This document shows positions 17,118 to 24,592 of a stretch of 64,000 nucleotides of DNA, in pieces. How positions within the stretch are numbered: the stretch's first letter is position 1; the number at the start of each line of letters is the position of its first letter. Location of the stretch: contig CAMWFQ010000003.1 of the NCBI GenBank assembly GCA_947173495.1, forward strand, positions 62,001-126,000. The letters are read 5' to 3'. Under the pieces are notes generated by a model. It was not told where the DNA came from. It did not search any database and was given only the letters and a program-made list of their open reading frames with translations. This DNA comes from an uncultured Lachnospiraceae bacterium. GTDB taxonomy: Bacteria > Bacillota > Clostridia > Lachnospirales > Lachnospiraceae. The translations under genes were made by a program, and so were the position numbers.

Positions 17118-18794
17118 CTATTCCATCCCTGCGCTGCTATTTACCAATTTCCCTGCTTCGACCTTCATCGTCCTGTGAAACTTTATGTTGCTTCTGTGCT
17201 TGTGGGTGACCATCACCACTGTTGTTTTCTCCAGGCCGCCGCTGAGTATCCCGTCAATGACTCTCACCGTCCTATCCTGAATGTTCCCGTCAAATTCATC
17301 CACCAGCAGTATCTTAGGTTTCATGAGCAAAACCCCCGCCCATGCCAGAAGCTGTGCCCTGTCATAGGAAACGTCCCCTGCGCTGATCACGGTGTCAAGC
17401 CCCCTGTCAAGCTCATCCGCCACCCACTCATACAAATGGGCCGTCCTCAATGCCTGCAATATTTCTTTGTCCGTATAACCATCACGATAACGGGTCACAT
17501 GATTCCTCACTGTATCCTCTATGACCGGGTTGGACTGCATAATATAGCATATCCCGTCATAATAGCTGTCTGACCGGTAATCCTCTACCCTTTGCCCGCC
17601 TGCCCGGACACTCCCTTCATCCGGGGAGTAAAACCCTGCGATCAATTGAAGGATTGTGCTCTTGCCGCTCCCCGTCCTCCCCTCGATCAGAACGTTCTCC
17701 CCGCTCTCAATCCTGAAGCTTATGTCCTTCAATACTACATTTTCCGGCACGTACCCGAAGGTCACTCTGTCAAAGACAATGCTGCCGTCGCCTTCCCAAA
17801 GCATCGTACCGCCGTTTCTCCTTTCCTCTTTTTCCTCATACACGTCATTGATCCGCCCAATTGCAGCCAGCACCCTGGGCATCTGGGCAAACTCATACTT
17901 AAGACTGTAAAAAGGCATATTTAAAAGCCCTACATAGCTTAAAACAAGATACAGATTCCCGATGGTCATCCTCCCCTTCGACATTAAGATCATCCCTATG
18001 ATCAGCACCACGCCCTCACCTGCATTCAGCAGGGAAAAAAATATCGTGGCCGGTATATTTCCCAGAAACGACGCTCTGACCTGCTTTGTTCCAAACTCTC
18101 TGAATATCCCCTTAAACCTGCCCAAAACATAATTTTCCTTCTGCATCCCCATGATGTCCTGATAAGCCGCTACATCCTGTGAAAACTCGCCCAGCACTTC
18201 CGTCTCTTTTTCCCTTGCGGCCTTCCACAAGCCTGCAATGAAATCCTGTGTTTTGACAAATAAGAGGATGATCACCATTGCAAGAGCGGTAAAGGCAGCT
18301 CCCATCGCGACAGATTTCTGGAAAAATACAATCAGGATGCCCACTACCATCAACAAACTGCTGAATATATCAATAAACATATTCGAGAAAAAGCCTACCA
18401 GAATGTTGATATCCCCTTCGATACGTTCCAGGAAAACCCCTGCTTTCGCCGCCTTATGCCGGCTGACACTGTAGGAAAAAATATGCCGGAACATATCCTC
18501 CCGCAGATAGTCGCACATCTTCCACCCTGTCGCCTCGCTGAGATACGTATTTAAGACACTGACGCCCCCGCGCAGTATCACCGTAACGCAAAACAAAAGC
18601 GTGCAACAGGCCAGCCACCGGACTGTCTGCGTTTCAAGGTTATCAATGATCACGCTGATCATCTGCGGCATTGCCAGGGAAATTCCCGTCTCAAGCAGCA
18701 GCCCGCCCAAAATCAGGGCGAAAAAAATCCTGCTGCCGAGTAAATGCTTTTTCATAATCTTATAAATTTTTGAAAGATTATTGTTCATCTTCAT
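17118..18794 (-). CDS. ABC exporter half with intact Walker motifs and degenerate signature
   Basis: This is the partner half-transporter, about 558 residues from the ATG at 18794. Six membrane segments precede an ATPase with intact Walker A (EGRTGSGKST), Walker B (ILLVDEFD) and H-loop (VTHKH). The signature LSGGQ is replaced by VISAGDVSYDRAQ. Together with the next gene this gives one complete composite ATP site, made of this Walker A/B and the partner's signature, and one dead site. It has its own sigma-A promoter at 18826-18854. The next gene follows with zero or small overlap, then the UDG-like gene, making a three-gene operon. Confidence 0.87.
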   Translation of the reverse strand: MKMNNNLSKIYKIMKKHLLGSRIFFALILGGLLLETGISLAMPQMISVIIDNLETQTVRWLACCTLLFCVTVILRGGVSVLNTYLSEATGWKMCDYLREDMFRHIFSYSVSRHKAAKAGVFLERIEGDINILVGFFSNMFIDIFSSLLMVVGILIVFFQKSVAMGAAFTALAMVIILLFVKTQDFIAGLWKAAREKETEVLGEFSQDVAAYQDIMGMQKENYVLGRFKGIFREFGTKQVRASFLGNIPATIFFSLLNAGEGVVLIIGMILMSKGRMTIGNLYLVLSYVGLLNMPFYSLKYEFAQMPRVLAAIGRINDVYEEKEERRNGGTMLWEGDGSIVFDRVTFGYVPENVVLKDISFRIESGENVLIEGRTGSGKSTILQLIAGFYSPDEGSVRAGGQRVEDYRSDSYYDGICYIMQSNPVIEDTVRNHVTRYRDGYTDKEILQALRTAHLYEWVADELDRGLDTVISAGDVSYDRAQLLAWAGVLLMKPKILLVDEFDGNIQDRTVRVIDGILSGGLEKTTVVMVTHKHRSNIKFHRTMKVEAGKLVNSSAGME

Positions 18795-18825
18795 ACCCGC
18801 TTTTTCTGTAAGAAGGTTGCAGCTG

Positions 18826-18854
18826 ATTATATCAAATCTCCGTATATGAATCAA
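18826..18854 (-). promoter_or_regulatory. Sigma-A promoter of the heterodimeric exporter operon
   Basis: TTGATT (18854-18849), a 17-base spacer and TATAAT (18831-18826) are on the minus strand, about 32 bases upstream of the ABC start. The same promoter with its flanks recurs at 12173-12201. Confidence 0.75.
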
Positions 18855-18980
18855 ATGCGACAAAATTGGGGGTAACTTTATCCATAAAAAAGGCACAAAC
18901 AGCTTGCTTATATTGCCAAAAACAATTACACAGCCAAGATGCGAATCCTATTTTTGATGTAGAAAGTTAAAGTTATAAAC

Positions 18981-19022
18981 AAAAAGAAGGTATAAATTTG
19001 TAAAGATTAATTTATACCTTCT
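18981..19022 (-). terminator. Rho-independent terminator of the dehydratase gene
   Basis: A perfect 14-bp stem (AGAAGGTATAAATT/AATTTATACCTTCT) is followed by TTTTTG on the minus strand, 11 bases past the stop at 19033. Half of the same sequence with its flank (GTTATGAACAAAAGAAGG) recurs at 14905-14930, past the UDG-like gene. Confidence 0.85.
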
Positions 19023-19032
19023 GAAAACCGCT

Positions 19033-20043
19033 TTACTTCCATTTTGTTTCGTCAACAACCCGCCGTTCTAACAATGGTCTCCACCATTTTTCATTATTTA
19101 TATACCACTCTATTGTTTCCTTCAATCCTTCTTCAAAATTGATCTCTGGCTCCCAGCCCAATTCTTTTCTGATTCTGGTTGAATCCAGCAGATAACGTTT
19201 ATCGTGAGACGGTCTGTCAGGGATATACACTTTCTCAGAATCACCTCTGCCAAAATAAGCAAGGATATAATCCGCAATGTCTTCTATGCTTTTCTCGCAT
19301 CCGCTCCCGATATTATACGTCCTTCCCAGACAGCCCTTATGTAAAATATCGTCTATTGCCCTGCAATGATCCTTTACATGCAGCCATTCTCTTCTGTTCT
19401 GACTTTCTTTATACAGTGTCAGTGGTTTGCCTGAAACCATGTTCGTGACAAACAAAGGGATCATTTTTTCAACGAATTGATAAGGGCCATAGTTATTAGC
19501 ACAATTTGACAAAGTCACAGGTACGTCATATGTTTTAATATAAGCCCGCACTGCCAGATCGGCACATGCTTTGGCAGAATTATATGGCGTATTGGGAAAT
19601 AAAGGGGAATCCTCCTGAAATTTATCGTCCGAATCCAATTCCAGACTTCCGTAAACTTCGCAGGTGGATATATGATGGAGCCTTTTTATACATCCCCTCC
19701 GCGTCAGTTCCAACAGCGTTTGTGCCCCCATAAGATTCGTCTGGTAAAATACCGTGGGATTAATGATTGCATAACTATTGTGCGATTCCGCAGCAAAATT
19801 CACTATGGTTTCTATATCATACTTCCTGACAATGTCTGACATAACATCATAATCACAGATATCTGCTTTTTCAAAGAAATAACGATCAGGATACTGTAAA
19901 GCAGTATCAATATGATTCGTTTCCACCGCCGCATAGGTCATTTTGTCAACATTTACTACGACGTCCTCGCGATATTTGTCCAGCCAATATTTAATAAAAT
20001 TAGTACCAATAAATCCGCTTCCACCAGTTACAAGTATTTTCAT
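19033..20043 (-). CDS. RmlB-like NDP-sugar 4,6-dehydratase with altered active-site motif
   Basis: This is a 336-residue short-chain dehydrogenase fold enzyme of the dTDP-glucose 4,6-dehydratase group. The start at 20043 follows AAAGGA with 9-base spacing. It has the NAD motif TGGSGFIGTNF, FAAESHN, the catalytic Tyr and Lys in TPYNSAKACAD, and NNYGPYQF followed by QNRREWLHV, which are hallmarks of RmlB. The usual STDEVYG is STCEVYG, so the active-site Asp is Cys, and HVDNS is replaced by HNSYA. Either it is a subgroup with changed chemistry or another NDP-sugar is used. It sits alone between its promoter and a terminator, next to exporter loci; a glycosylated exported product is only a guess. 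Confidence 0.82.
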   Translation of the reverse strand: MKILVTGGSGFIGTNFIKYWLDKYREDVVVNVDKMTYAAVETNHIDTALQYPDRYFFEKADICDYDVMSDIVRKYDIETIVNFAAESHNSYAIINPTVFYQTNLMGAQTLLELTRRGCIKRLHHISTCEVYGSLELDSDDKFQEDSPLFPNTPYNSAKACADLAVRAYIKTYDVPVTLSNCANNYGPYQFVEKMIPLFVTNMVSGKPLTLYKESQNRREWLHVKDHCRAIDDILHKGCLGRTYNIGSGCEKSIEDIADYILAYFGRGDSEKVYIPDRPSHDKRYLLDSTRIRKELGWEPEINFEEGLKETIEWYINNEKWWRPLLERRVVDETKWK

Positions 20044-20095
20044 GTTTTTCATTCCTTTACACAGCTTTGTAATGTAAAATACTTCTTTCTGAATA

Positions 20096-20145
20096 AATAT
20101 AGCATAATTCTTTCGTCTCTGCCCCTCATAGCAGTCCGAAAAGCA
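20096..20145 (-). promoter_or_regulatory. Extended -10 promoter with CGGA-type direct repeats
   Basis: TGCTATATT forms an extended -10 at 20096-20104. Upstream, CGGACT and CGAAAG stand 23 bases apart. The region matches 32751-32800, the promoter of the intact ABC pair, where the repeats are CGGACT and CGGAGA. Two helical turns of spacing suit a LytTR-type regulator (inference). Confidence 0.45.
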
Positions 20146-20169
20146 CTTTTTTGACCTCAAATATCCGCT

Positions 20170-20905
20170 TTACAAATACATCGTGATATCCGTAATGAAG
20201 AGGTTCTCTCTGCATTCCCATTTCAGAATCCCGTGATATTTACCGACCACATACTGGATACTCCGCATTCCGATTCCATGCAGCTCCTCCGGATTTTTCA
20301 GGGTCTTAAATCCGATCCGTCCTGTAGAGGTCGGACAGCTCTTCATATTGAAAATATAGAAAAACACCAAGATACCAAACAGTAAGGTGTTGCTTACAAT
20401 GACCACTCTGACTCGAGAATAACCCAATATTTGTTCTCCCGGAGTCAGAATCACATCGCATGCAAGTAAGATCAAATGCTCAAAAACAGAATCGCTCCAA
20501 TCCCTCTCGCGGCCAGGAACACAAGAATTCTTCCAATATCAAGCCTGTATTGTTGCTCCAACATAAAATCCGGGTTATTCAGAATATATCCGGCCAGAAT
20601 ACTCAATAATACATCCATGCAGTACACGGTCTCATAATAGAAGGCTATCCGAAAAAGAACCGAGCTCTTTCCTCCCAACCGCACAAAGCAGACCAGGCTA
20701 CACGTTACAATACAGAGCAATAAATATCAGCGCGAATACATTGCGATTCTGCGCTGTATAATTGTCAGCACCGCCATCGTGCCTGCCCCCGCCGCGAACA
20801 GCAGTCTCCTCAGCCGAGTATTCTTCTTTTCGGGGTAGAACAATCCCACCCACCAAAAAGAGCCTGCCACCTCAATTATGGTTAAGACCGCCAGCACACG
20901 TATTT
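20170..20905 (-). pseudogene. Decayed GHKL sensor kinase, second copy
   Basis: This matches the intact kinase at 32825-34111 but with internal deletions. Kept parts are the last 50 residues (ELHGIGMRSIQYVVGKYHG), a membrane part (YETVYCMDVLLSILAGYILN) and the N-terminal region. The dimerisation and most of the ATPase domain, from FNMK to SCP, are missing, and frameshifts break the rest. At the 5' side the kinase start is fused to the middle of the regulator gene. It is non-functional and shows that the kinase, regulator and exporter locus once existed twice. Confidence 0.85.
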
Positions 20906-21130
20906 CTTTTCTTTAGAAATATACTGGACATGGCGCAGCGCGATCTTCTCAATTTTCAATATCCGAGAGGCACAGATCGTAGCCGTCTTCCTCTTTCATC
21001 CGGCTTAAGAAGGAAAGAGGATGCTCGTACAGATTGATCCTGACGGCCTCCCCCACTCCTCGGAGCGGATTTCCTTTCTAATATTTTCCGCATAATTTCT
21101 GTCGTCGTCAATTATGGCGATTCTCTTCAT
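20906..21130 (-). pseudogene. Decayed LytTR response regulator, second copy
   Basis: The start MKRIAIIDDDRNYAENIRKE at 21130 matches the intact regulator at 34818, with the same upstream bases. After about 45 codons it is frameshifted, and the centre (from the receiver to the LytTR domain) is deleted, leaving bits matching YICTSI and the LytTR part. It cannot work as a regulator. Confidence 0.8.
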
Positions 21131-21206
21131 GGCTGCTTTATCCTTTGCACGGTACTTATTCCCGCGAGCAACGAGCCAAGCGGGCATGCTCGCATGTCCA
21201 TTCATG

Positions 21207-21232
21207 ACAACAGAAAGCCTGCTTTCTGTTGT
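21207..21232. repeat. Palindromic insertion absent from the sister copy
   Basis: A perfect 11-bp stem (ACAACAGAAAG/CTTTCTGTTGT) with a 4-base loop is present here. The sister locus at 34882-34902 reads straight through (GTCCATTTGGCGACTGCC), so about 31 bases were gained here or lost there. Confidence 0.6.
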
Positions 21233-21242
21233 ATGGCGACTG

Positions 21243-21296
21243 CCCCGACCAAAGTTAAGTTGCTTTTTTGAACCACTATTAACTAAGGCGAACCAG
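21243..21296 (+). repeat. Truncated copy of the small-peptide 3' end
   Basis: CGACCAAAGTTAAGTTGC followed by TTTTTTGAAC and AAGGCGAACC matches 12398-12442 past the type I toxin-like gene. The coding part is missing. The rest of 21297-21371 holds nothing I can name. Confidence 0.5.
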
Positions 21297-21371
21297 CTCT
21301 TTGACCACAGAGAACTTTAACTCTACTATGGAGACAGGATTGTCACCTGCCAGGACAATAAAACTACCAGT

Positions 21372-21890
21372 CTATTCCTTGATATTTGTTTTCCATTTTT
21401 GCAAAATCACTTCCAGCTTTTTGAAATCACAGCATCGCCTTTTGAGATATCCGCTGACTTTATCAGACTGCACCAACACATAGAGCTTATTAGCCTTTCT
21501 GACAATCGCATCCTGATTATGCTGGCACCAATCCAACTGTTTTGCCGCCATCTTCTTATAATTCTTTGTGGCTGCATCATCATTTCCACCAATCCGAAGA
21601 TTCAATGGCGCGATGCAGCTTTCATCCACCGGAATCATGTTGTTGAAGTTCATGACCCCAATCAGTTTTTCCCCATCCAGAATTTTCGTAAAATCCACAT
21701 CATTCTTCATTGATCTATGTTTCGGTTTTGGGGAGCTTAAAGGGATGCAGTATTTCTGTACACCGCACACGATCACAATTTCCACAAAAGGCCTTGTCTC
21801 TTTCCCGGCCTGCGGCGATACCGACATGACATGGCCATCCACCTTTGCCAGATTCCGTATGTATTTCATATCTATGAGATATAGCTTCAA
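21372..21890 (-). CDS. toxN: Type III toxin-antitoxin endoribonuclease, ToxN/AbiQ family
   Basis: This is an RNase toxin that cuts RNA and is held inactive by its own repeat RNA. It is 172 residues, the usual ToxN/AbiQ length. The start is TTG at 21890, supported by the family-typical beginning KLYLIDMKYIRNL. Other family landmarks are KETRPFVEIVIV, KYCIPLSSPKPKHRSMKN with the catalytic region, IGVMNFNNMIPV, and CDFKKLE at the end. The antitoxin RNA with two 34-base repeats and a terminator lies directly upstream in the same orientation, as in known ToxIN loci. The terminator between RNA and toxin would limit toxin synthesis. Such systems can give abortive phage defence or stabilise mobile DNA. 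The gene sits among decayed genes, and it is intact. Confidence 0.92.
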   Translation of the reverse strand: MKLYLIDMKYIRNLAKVDGHVMSVSPQAGKETRPFVEIVIVCGVQKYCIPLSSPKPKHRSMKNDVDFTKILDGEKLIGVMNFNNMIPVDESCIAPLNLRIGGNDDAATKNYKKMAAKQLDWCQHNQDAIVRKANKLYVLVQSDKVSGYLKRRCCDFKKLEVILQKWKTNIKE

Positions 21891-21956
21891 CCTTTTCTAT
21901 TCCATAGTCGTCCCTTCATGCAAGATGCTCACTACTTTTCTTCGGATAAAGCTTAA

Positions 21957-22053
21957 GGCTGCGCATGGACGCAGCCTCGGATTGATTCCACTCTCGGTAG
22001 GACTCACCGCTTTTATCGGTTCCACTCTCAGTAGGATTCACTGCTTTTTACAA
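21957..22053 (-). ncRNA. toxI: ToxI-type antitoxin RNA repeats with terminator hairpin
   Basis: Two direct repeats with a 34-base period lie at 22020-22053 and 21986-22019. Inside them CGGT/ACCG in one copy is CAGT/ACTG in the other, a compensatory pair change that supports a folded unit. The stem GGCTGCG/CGCAGCC at 21957-21976 follows as a terminator. The transcript starts from the promoter at 22099-22127 and leads into toxN. Confidence 0.85.
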
Positions 22054-22098
22054 GAGCTTACACTCCCATAAGATAAGCCTACGCTCATCTCTAATTAG

Positions 22099-22127
22099 TT
22101 TATACCGAAAAACAGAACTTATGTCAA
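22099..22127 (-). promoter_or_regulatory. Sigma-A promoter of the ToxIN locus
   Basis: TTGACA (22127-22122), a 17-base spacer and TATAAA (22104-22099) are near consensus. Transcription would enter the antitoxin repeats about 40 bases downstream. Confidence 0.85.
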
Positions 22128-22151
22128 GAAAAATCACTTTTTTATGTCTCC

Positions 22152-22488
22152 CAATCGTTTCACAATATGTTATAAAACTGATACAGCAAAGCCCTCTCCT
22201 CCTCCAGCAATTCATAAAGCTTCTGCGCGATTGATTCGGCATATTTTTCCGCAGGCTTTATGTGCAATTTCATAGAGGAATACAAAAGAGTCTGAAATTT
22301 TGATGCGAGCTGACTCATTTTCTCTTCCAGGGAAGGAATCTTCAAAGTATGGATTCTTTCTGACATCAGCTCTGTATATTCGTATACCATATAGAAATAA
22401 CGGACATCAAAGGTATCCGGAATATGCTTAAATGCATCCACTCCCCAGTAGCAGTCCGTGAGCGGATTTTGTATCATTTTCACATAGG
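22152..22488. repeat. Duplicated 337-base block, copy 1
   Basis: It is nearly identical to 27533-27869 in the same orientation, with about eight or nine scattered differences by eye. It carries the 3' part of a C39-like gene. The start of the match, AATCGTTTCACAATAT, cuts into a plus-strand gene in copy 2. Confidence 0.85.
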
Positions 22489-22571
22489 AAGAGCTGTTAC
22501 TCGAGTGAAGGAAATCATGGAGCCGGTCTTTCATAAGGGGCAGGTCCAGATGATAGGTTTTCGAGTTCCTT
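22160..22571 (-). pseudogene. C39/BtrH-like protein, C-terminal fragment (copy 1)
   Basis: From ISCFKRNSKTYHLD onward this aligns with IICFRRNSFEYDFD and the rest of the intact gene at 27992-28903, including QNPLTDCYWGVDAFKHI. The N-terminal half is missing and is replaced by the start of a radical SAM gene read in another frame. Shared Cys-Tyr-Trp-Gly motifs and the helical end are kept. It is a deletion remnant. Confidence 0.8.
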
Positions 22572-22751
22572 TTAAAACAGCTGATAAGAGTTCTTATTCC
22601 TAATTCTTTGAGCTTCGTCCACAATTTTTAAAAACACACCAGTATCCATATCGCTTTGTTGTAAATCGGGCTTATAGCATTGCGGACATGAGAGCGAACA
22701 CCGATTAGTTATCTCAATACTTATTGATAATACTGCTCCTGTGACCGCCAT
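22572..22751 (-). pseudogene. Radical SAM enzyme, N-terminal fragment
   Basis: A 59-codon frame starts at ATG 22751 inside the end of the ABC gene and runs to TAA 22572. It reads LSISIEITNRCSLSCPQCYK, then MDTGVFLKIVDEA. The Cys-x3-Cys-x2-Cys motif binds the [4Fe-4S] cluster of radical SAM enzymes, and the ISIEITNRC lead-in is typical of SPASM-type peptide-modifying members. After DEA the frame leaves the family and meets the C39-like fragment, so one deletion joined the two. The overlap with the ABC gene suggests the original operon order ABC, radical SAM, then C39-like protein. This is the main evidence that the locus once modified a peptide. Confidence 0.78.
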
Positions 22752-24592
22752 AGCTGATAGTATTTCCCTTTAACATCCCCAAGCAGTTCCTCATGACTTC
22801 CCTCCTGAACCAGCCGCCCTTCATCGAATACCAGAATCCTGTCGCAAAATCTGCAGGAGGACATTCTATGAGAAACAAAGATAGCGGTTCTGTTCTTGGA
22901 AACATGATTGAGATTCTTATAGACCTCATACTCTGCCTGCGGGTCGAGCGCCGCCGTTGGTTCATCCAACACCAGAACAGGCGCCTGCTTATAAAGTGCT
23001 CTGGCTATGGCAATCTTCTGGGCCTCTCCGCCAGAAATCTCCACACCCGATGGATCAAAATCTTTATAAAGCGAGGTTTCCATATCCATGCTGTCCGGCC
23101 GCATTTCAAAGCCAGCTTCCTTCAAAGCAGCCCTCGCCCTGTCCATGTCATACTCCTTACTACCCGCCAGATTCTGTCCCAATCCAAAGGGAAATAGCTG
23201 GAAATCCTGAAAAACCACCCCAAACAGTTCCTGCCAGGCCTGGCTGTCAATTTCTCTGATATCGATACCGTTCAACAGAATTTCCCCCTCATCGACATCA
23301 TACAGACGACAGAGCAGTTTGATCATTGTGGTCTTGCCACTGCCGTTTGCGCCTACCACTGCCAGCTTTTCACCTGCTCTGATTGTAAAGGACAAGTTTT
23401 CCAGTACTTTCTTGCCAGTATCGGGATAAGTAAAGGATACATTGCGGAATTGTATTTCCACAAATTCCGAGAGCACCTCCGACTGCGGTCTCCCGGGAAT
23501 TCCCTGATCCCTTTTTCCCTTGTGCCCCTCTAATCCTCCTATATTCAAATATTGTAGTATCAGATCCAGCGCTTCCACGTTTGCTCCCAGCAGCGTAAGC
23601 TGCCCCGATAAAGTGGTAAAACCCGTAATGAATTGACTGATTCCCCCTATGTACTGTACAATACTCCCCGCTGAGAAAAGCCCCGCCAGTGTCCTCATCC
23701 CTACAGTCAGGTATATAAACAGATTCATAATAAAAGTTGCCAGTGCTCCCAGACCGTTATATTTGAATTCAATCCCTTTCAGTCTTTTCATGGGCGTCCG
23801 GCCATTTGCCAGCAAATGTTCCATTTCCCTGCGTATCAAATTTTCCTGACAGTAGAGCCGTATATCTTTGCCAGAATGGTAGGTATCAATGTAATTCTCC
23901 AGATAATAGGTATATACCTGGTTCAGCGGCACCAGACCGGCATAAGCGTCATATACCTTTTTTGTGGATTGGGAAACCGTCCACAGGCTGACCAAAATAT
24001 TTGCTAAAATCAGCACCGCCAGCATCACTGATGCCCACGGTGAACAAAAAAAGTCCATCAAAACACTGCCGCTGCTTCCGCTCCCTTTTTGAAAGAATAC
24101 AACACAGAATATAGAAAAGGCAAAAAGAATGCTGAAAACACTTTGTATCGCCGTCCTGACAGGAAAGATCAGATTCCGCAGCCCCATATTGTTCACCTGT
24201 TCCATCTGCCGTATTTTTTCCCTCAGTGCCTGGACAGCATGGCTCTCCACGTCCGCATAAGAAAACTCCATCATTTTCTTATTCAAAGTCCACTGATACT
24301 GCGTACTCAAAACATTCTGTTTCACACTCACCAGTCTGTCCATCAGAGAACCAAGCCCCTGACAGACCAGATTCAATGCCACCATCAGCAGCACAAGAAC
24401 CAGCATATGTTCCATACTCTGCCCGCCAAGAAGATTGTTAATCATCACTGCTGACAGATATATATTGATAAATGGAGATAATGCCTTTAAAACCGCCTGG
24501 CCAATGCAGCACAGTATAAAGTACGGCGACAGACTCTCGATGAGATGAAGCCCCCGAATGATGGTCTGCAGCTTTTTCTTTTTACTGTCCAT
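22721..24592 (-). CDS. ABC exporter half, copy A second subunit
   Basis: This half-transporter of about 623 residues starts at ATG 24592, overlapping the previous gene by 11 bases, with SD AAGGAGG. Membrane segments fill residues 20-330. The ATPase has Walker A VVGANGSGKTT, signature ISGGEAQKIAIARAL, Walker B LVLDEPTAALDP and H-loop VSHRMSS, all intact. With the product of 24582-26384 it should form a heterodimer with two working sites. The end overlaps the truncated radical SAM frame, and a possible precursor peptide gene precedes the pair. The family resembles exporters found with peptide natural products in Clostridia. The substrate may no longer be made, given the decay downstream. Confidence 0.85.
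   Translation of the reverse strand: MDSKKKKLQTIIRGLHLIESLSPYFILCCIGQAVLKALSPFINIYLSAVMINNLLGGQSMEHMLVLVLLMVALNLVCQGLGSLMDRLVSVKQNVLSTQYQWTLNKKMMEFSYADVESHAVQALREKIRQMEQVNNMGLRNLIFPVRTAIQSVFSILFAFSIFCVVFFQKGSGSSGSVLMDFFCSPWASVMLAVLILANILVSLWTVSQSTKKVYDAYAGLVPLNQVYTYYLENYIDTYHSGKDIRLYCQENLIRREMEHLLANGRTPMKRLKGIEFKYNGLGALATFIMNLFIYLTVGMRTLAGLFSAGSIVQYIGGISQFITGFTTLSGQLTLLGANVEALDLILQYLNIGGLEGHKGKRDQGIPGRPQSEVLSEFVEIQFRNVSFTYPDTGKKVLENLSFTIRAGEKLAVVGANGSGKTTMIKLLCRLYDVDEGEILLNGIDIREIDSQAWQELFGVVFQDFQLFPFGLGQNLAGSKEYDMDRARAALKEAGFEMRPDSMDMETSLYKDFDPSGVEISGGEAQKIAIARALYKQAPVLVLDEPTAALDPQAEYEVYKNLNHVSKNRTAIFVSHRMSSCRFCDRILVFDEGRLVQEGSHEELLGDVKGKYYQLWRSQEQYYQ

Noticed and set aside
20170-21130. Functional second kinase and regulator
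   Set aside because: Comparison with 32825-34818 shows lost catalytic domains and frameshifts.
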